In this document: piece after piece, positions 6,075 to 6,391 of the stretch
How positions within the stretch are numbered: the first letter of the stretch is position 1
Layout: every line of letters begins with the position of its first letter
Origin: Euryarchaeota archaeon UBA91
GTDB lineage: Archaea > Thermoplasmatota > Poseidoniia > Poseidoniales > Poseidoniaceae
Length of the DNA stretch: 6,391 bases
NCBI GenBank assembly: GCA_002499705.1
Contig: DAMU01000014.1
Span: 1-6,391 of the forward strand
Direction of reading: 5' to 3'
Notes under the pieces: model-generated
Databases searched by the model: none
What the model was told of the DNA's origin: nothing
What the model saw: the letters and a program-made list of their open reading frames with translations, nothing else
Translations under genes and position numbers: made by a program

Positions 6075-6142
6075 GTTTGACCCACATCATTGCTTTTCTA
6101 TCAAGGCTTTGGAGAAACCAATTCGAAACACAATCGACCCCA

Positions 6143-6391
6143 TCATGACTTAGGATAAGCCTTCAAACCATACCGAATAACGCCTTCCTGTGCATAAATT
6201 CGTCGAACAGAGAACTCAACATCATCACCAATCTTTGGTGAGTAATCAACATCATCACAAACGAGGAAAACTCCACGAGGGCCTTGCTCAAAACGTACAA
6301 GAAGAGTTTGAATTCCCCCGAGAATTGGGGCTCGAAGAGAAAATTCTGATGGTGCACCAGCAGCACTGAGTTTGGTCCATGATTCAACGAT
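6143..6391 (-). CDS. DUF35 OB-fold protein, C-terminal part (acyl-CoA/thiolase-associated)
   Basis: The minus-strand frame is open from the window edge (6391) to the TGA at 6145-6143, giving 82 residues without the start. It reads as the OB-fold of DUF35 proteins: an opening strand and turn (SEFSLRAPILGGIQTLLVRF), the EQGPRGVFLV strand (36-45), a KIGDDVEFSVRRI segment (53-65), and the characteristic closing GVIRYGLKAYP (70-80). In full-length homologues (about 130-150 residues) an N-terminal helix and a rubredoxin-like zinc ribbon precede this domain; they would lie beyond the window. In archaea these proteins form a complex with acetoacetyl-CoA thiolase and HMG-CoA synthase. They pass acetoacetyl-CoA between the two enzymes at the start of the mevalonate pathway for isoprenoid lipids, and the three genes are usually adjacent. 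Other DUF35 members pair with different thiolase-like enzymes, so the exact pathway is inferred. Confidence 0.85.
   Translation of the reverse strand: MVESWTKLSAAGAPSEFSLRAPILGGIQTLLVRFEQGPRGVFLVCDDVDYSPKIGDDVEFSVRRIYAQEGVIRYGLKAYPKS

Noticed and set aside
6163..6387. A 74-residue minus-strand frame starting with ATG near the right edge
   Set aside because: The frame beside it (6391-6143) has no ATG in the window but clearly encodes the DUF35 OB-fold; the ATG-initiated one is its shadow.
1..6391. CRISPR array, tRNA/rRNA genes, insertion sequences or prophage
   Set aside because: No regularly spaced repeats, cloverleaf-like folds, transposase frames or terminal inverted repeats were seen on reading both strands.

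Overview
The window looks like chromosomal DNA from an archaeon, most likely a planktonic marine euryarchaeon of the Marine Group II / Poseidoniales type. This is an inference. It rests on: the tail of a DUF35 OB-fold protein of the kind found beside archaeal mevalonate-pathway genes; AT-rich TATA-like boxes about 24-27 nt upstream of several start codons with no convincing Shine-Dalgarno sequence (leaderless transcription); a photolyase, suggesting a sunlit habitat; and a zinc-ribbon multidomain protein of unknown function. No rRNA, tRNA, CRISPR array, insertion sequence or origin was seen.

Layout. Positions 1-93 hold a possible C-terminal tail of a plus-strand gene. Next on the plus strand are an unrecognised three-helix membrane protein (158-964) and a full-length DUF1295 / steroid-5-alpha-reductase-like membrane enzyme (1088-1993). 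A 170-bp convergent gap (1994-2163) holds no feature I can support. Everything to its right is on the minus strand, in transcription order: the end of a DUF35 OB-fold gene (6391-6143), a 338-residue protein with a zinc ribbon at each end (6074-5058), a MamK/MreB-type actin-like ATPase (4899-3874), and an animal-type (6-4) photolyase/cryptochrome (3696-2164). The minus-strand gaps are 68, 158 and 177 bp, so these may be separate short transcripts rather than one tight operon.

How the genes relate. The photolyase has its own good promoter (GTTTAAAC, centred 26-27 nt before the ATG) and is probably transcribed alone. The actin-like protein and the double zinc-ribbon protein are codirectional neighbours and could act together, but nothing in the sequence proves it. 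The gap between the actin and photolyase genes holds two coding-like fragments in different frames that may be remains of a lost gene.

The items most worth attention are the MamK-like actin in an apparently archaeal context, the unusual architecture of its zinc-ribbon neighbour, the eukaryote-like photolyase, and the possible gene remnant between actin and photolyase. I see no clear new multi-gene system.
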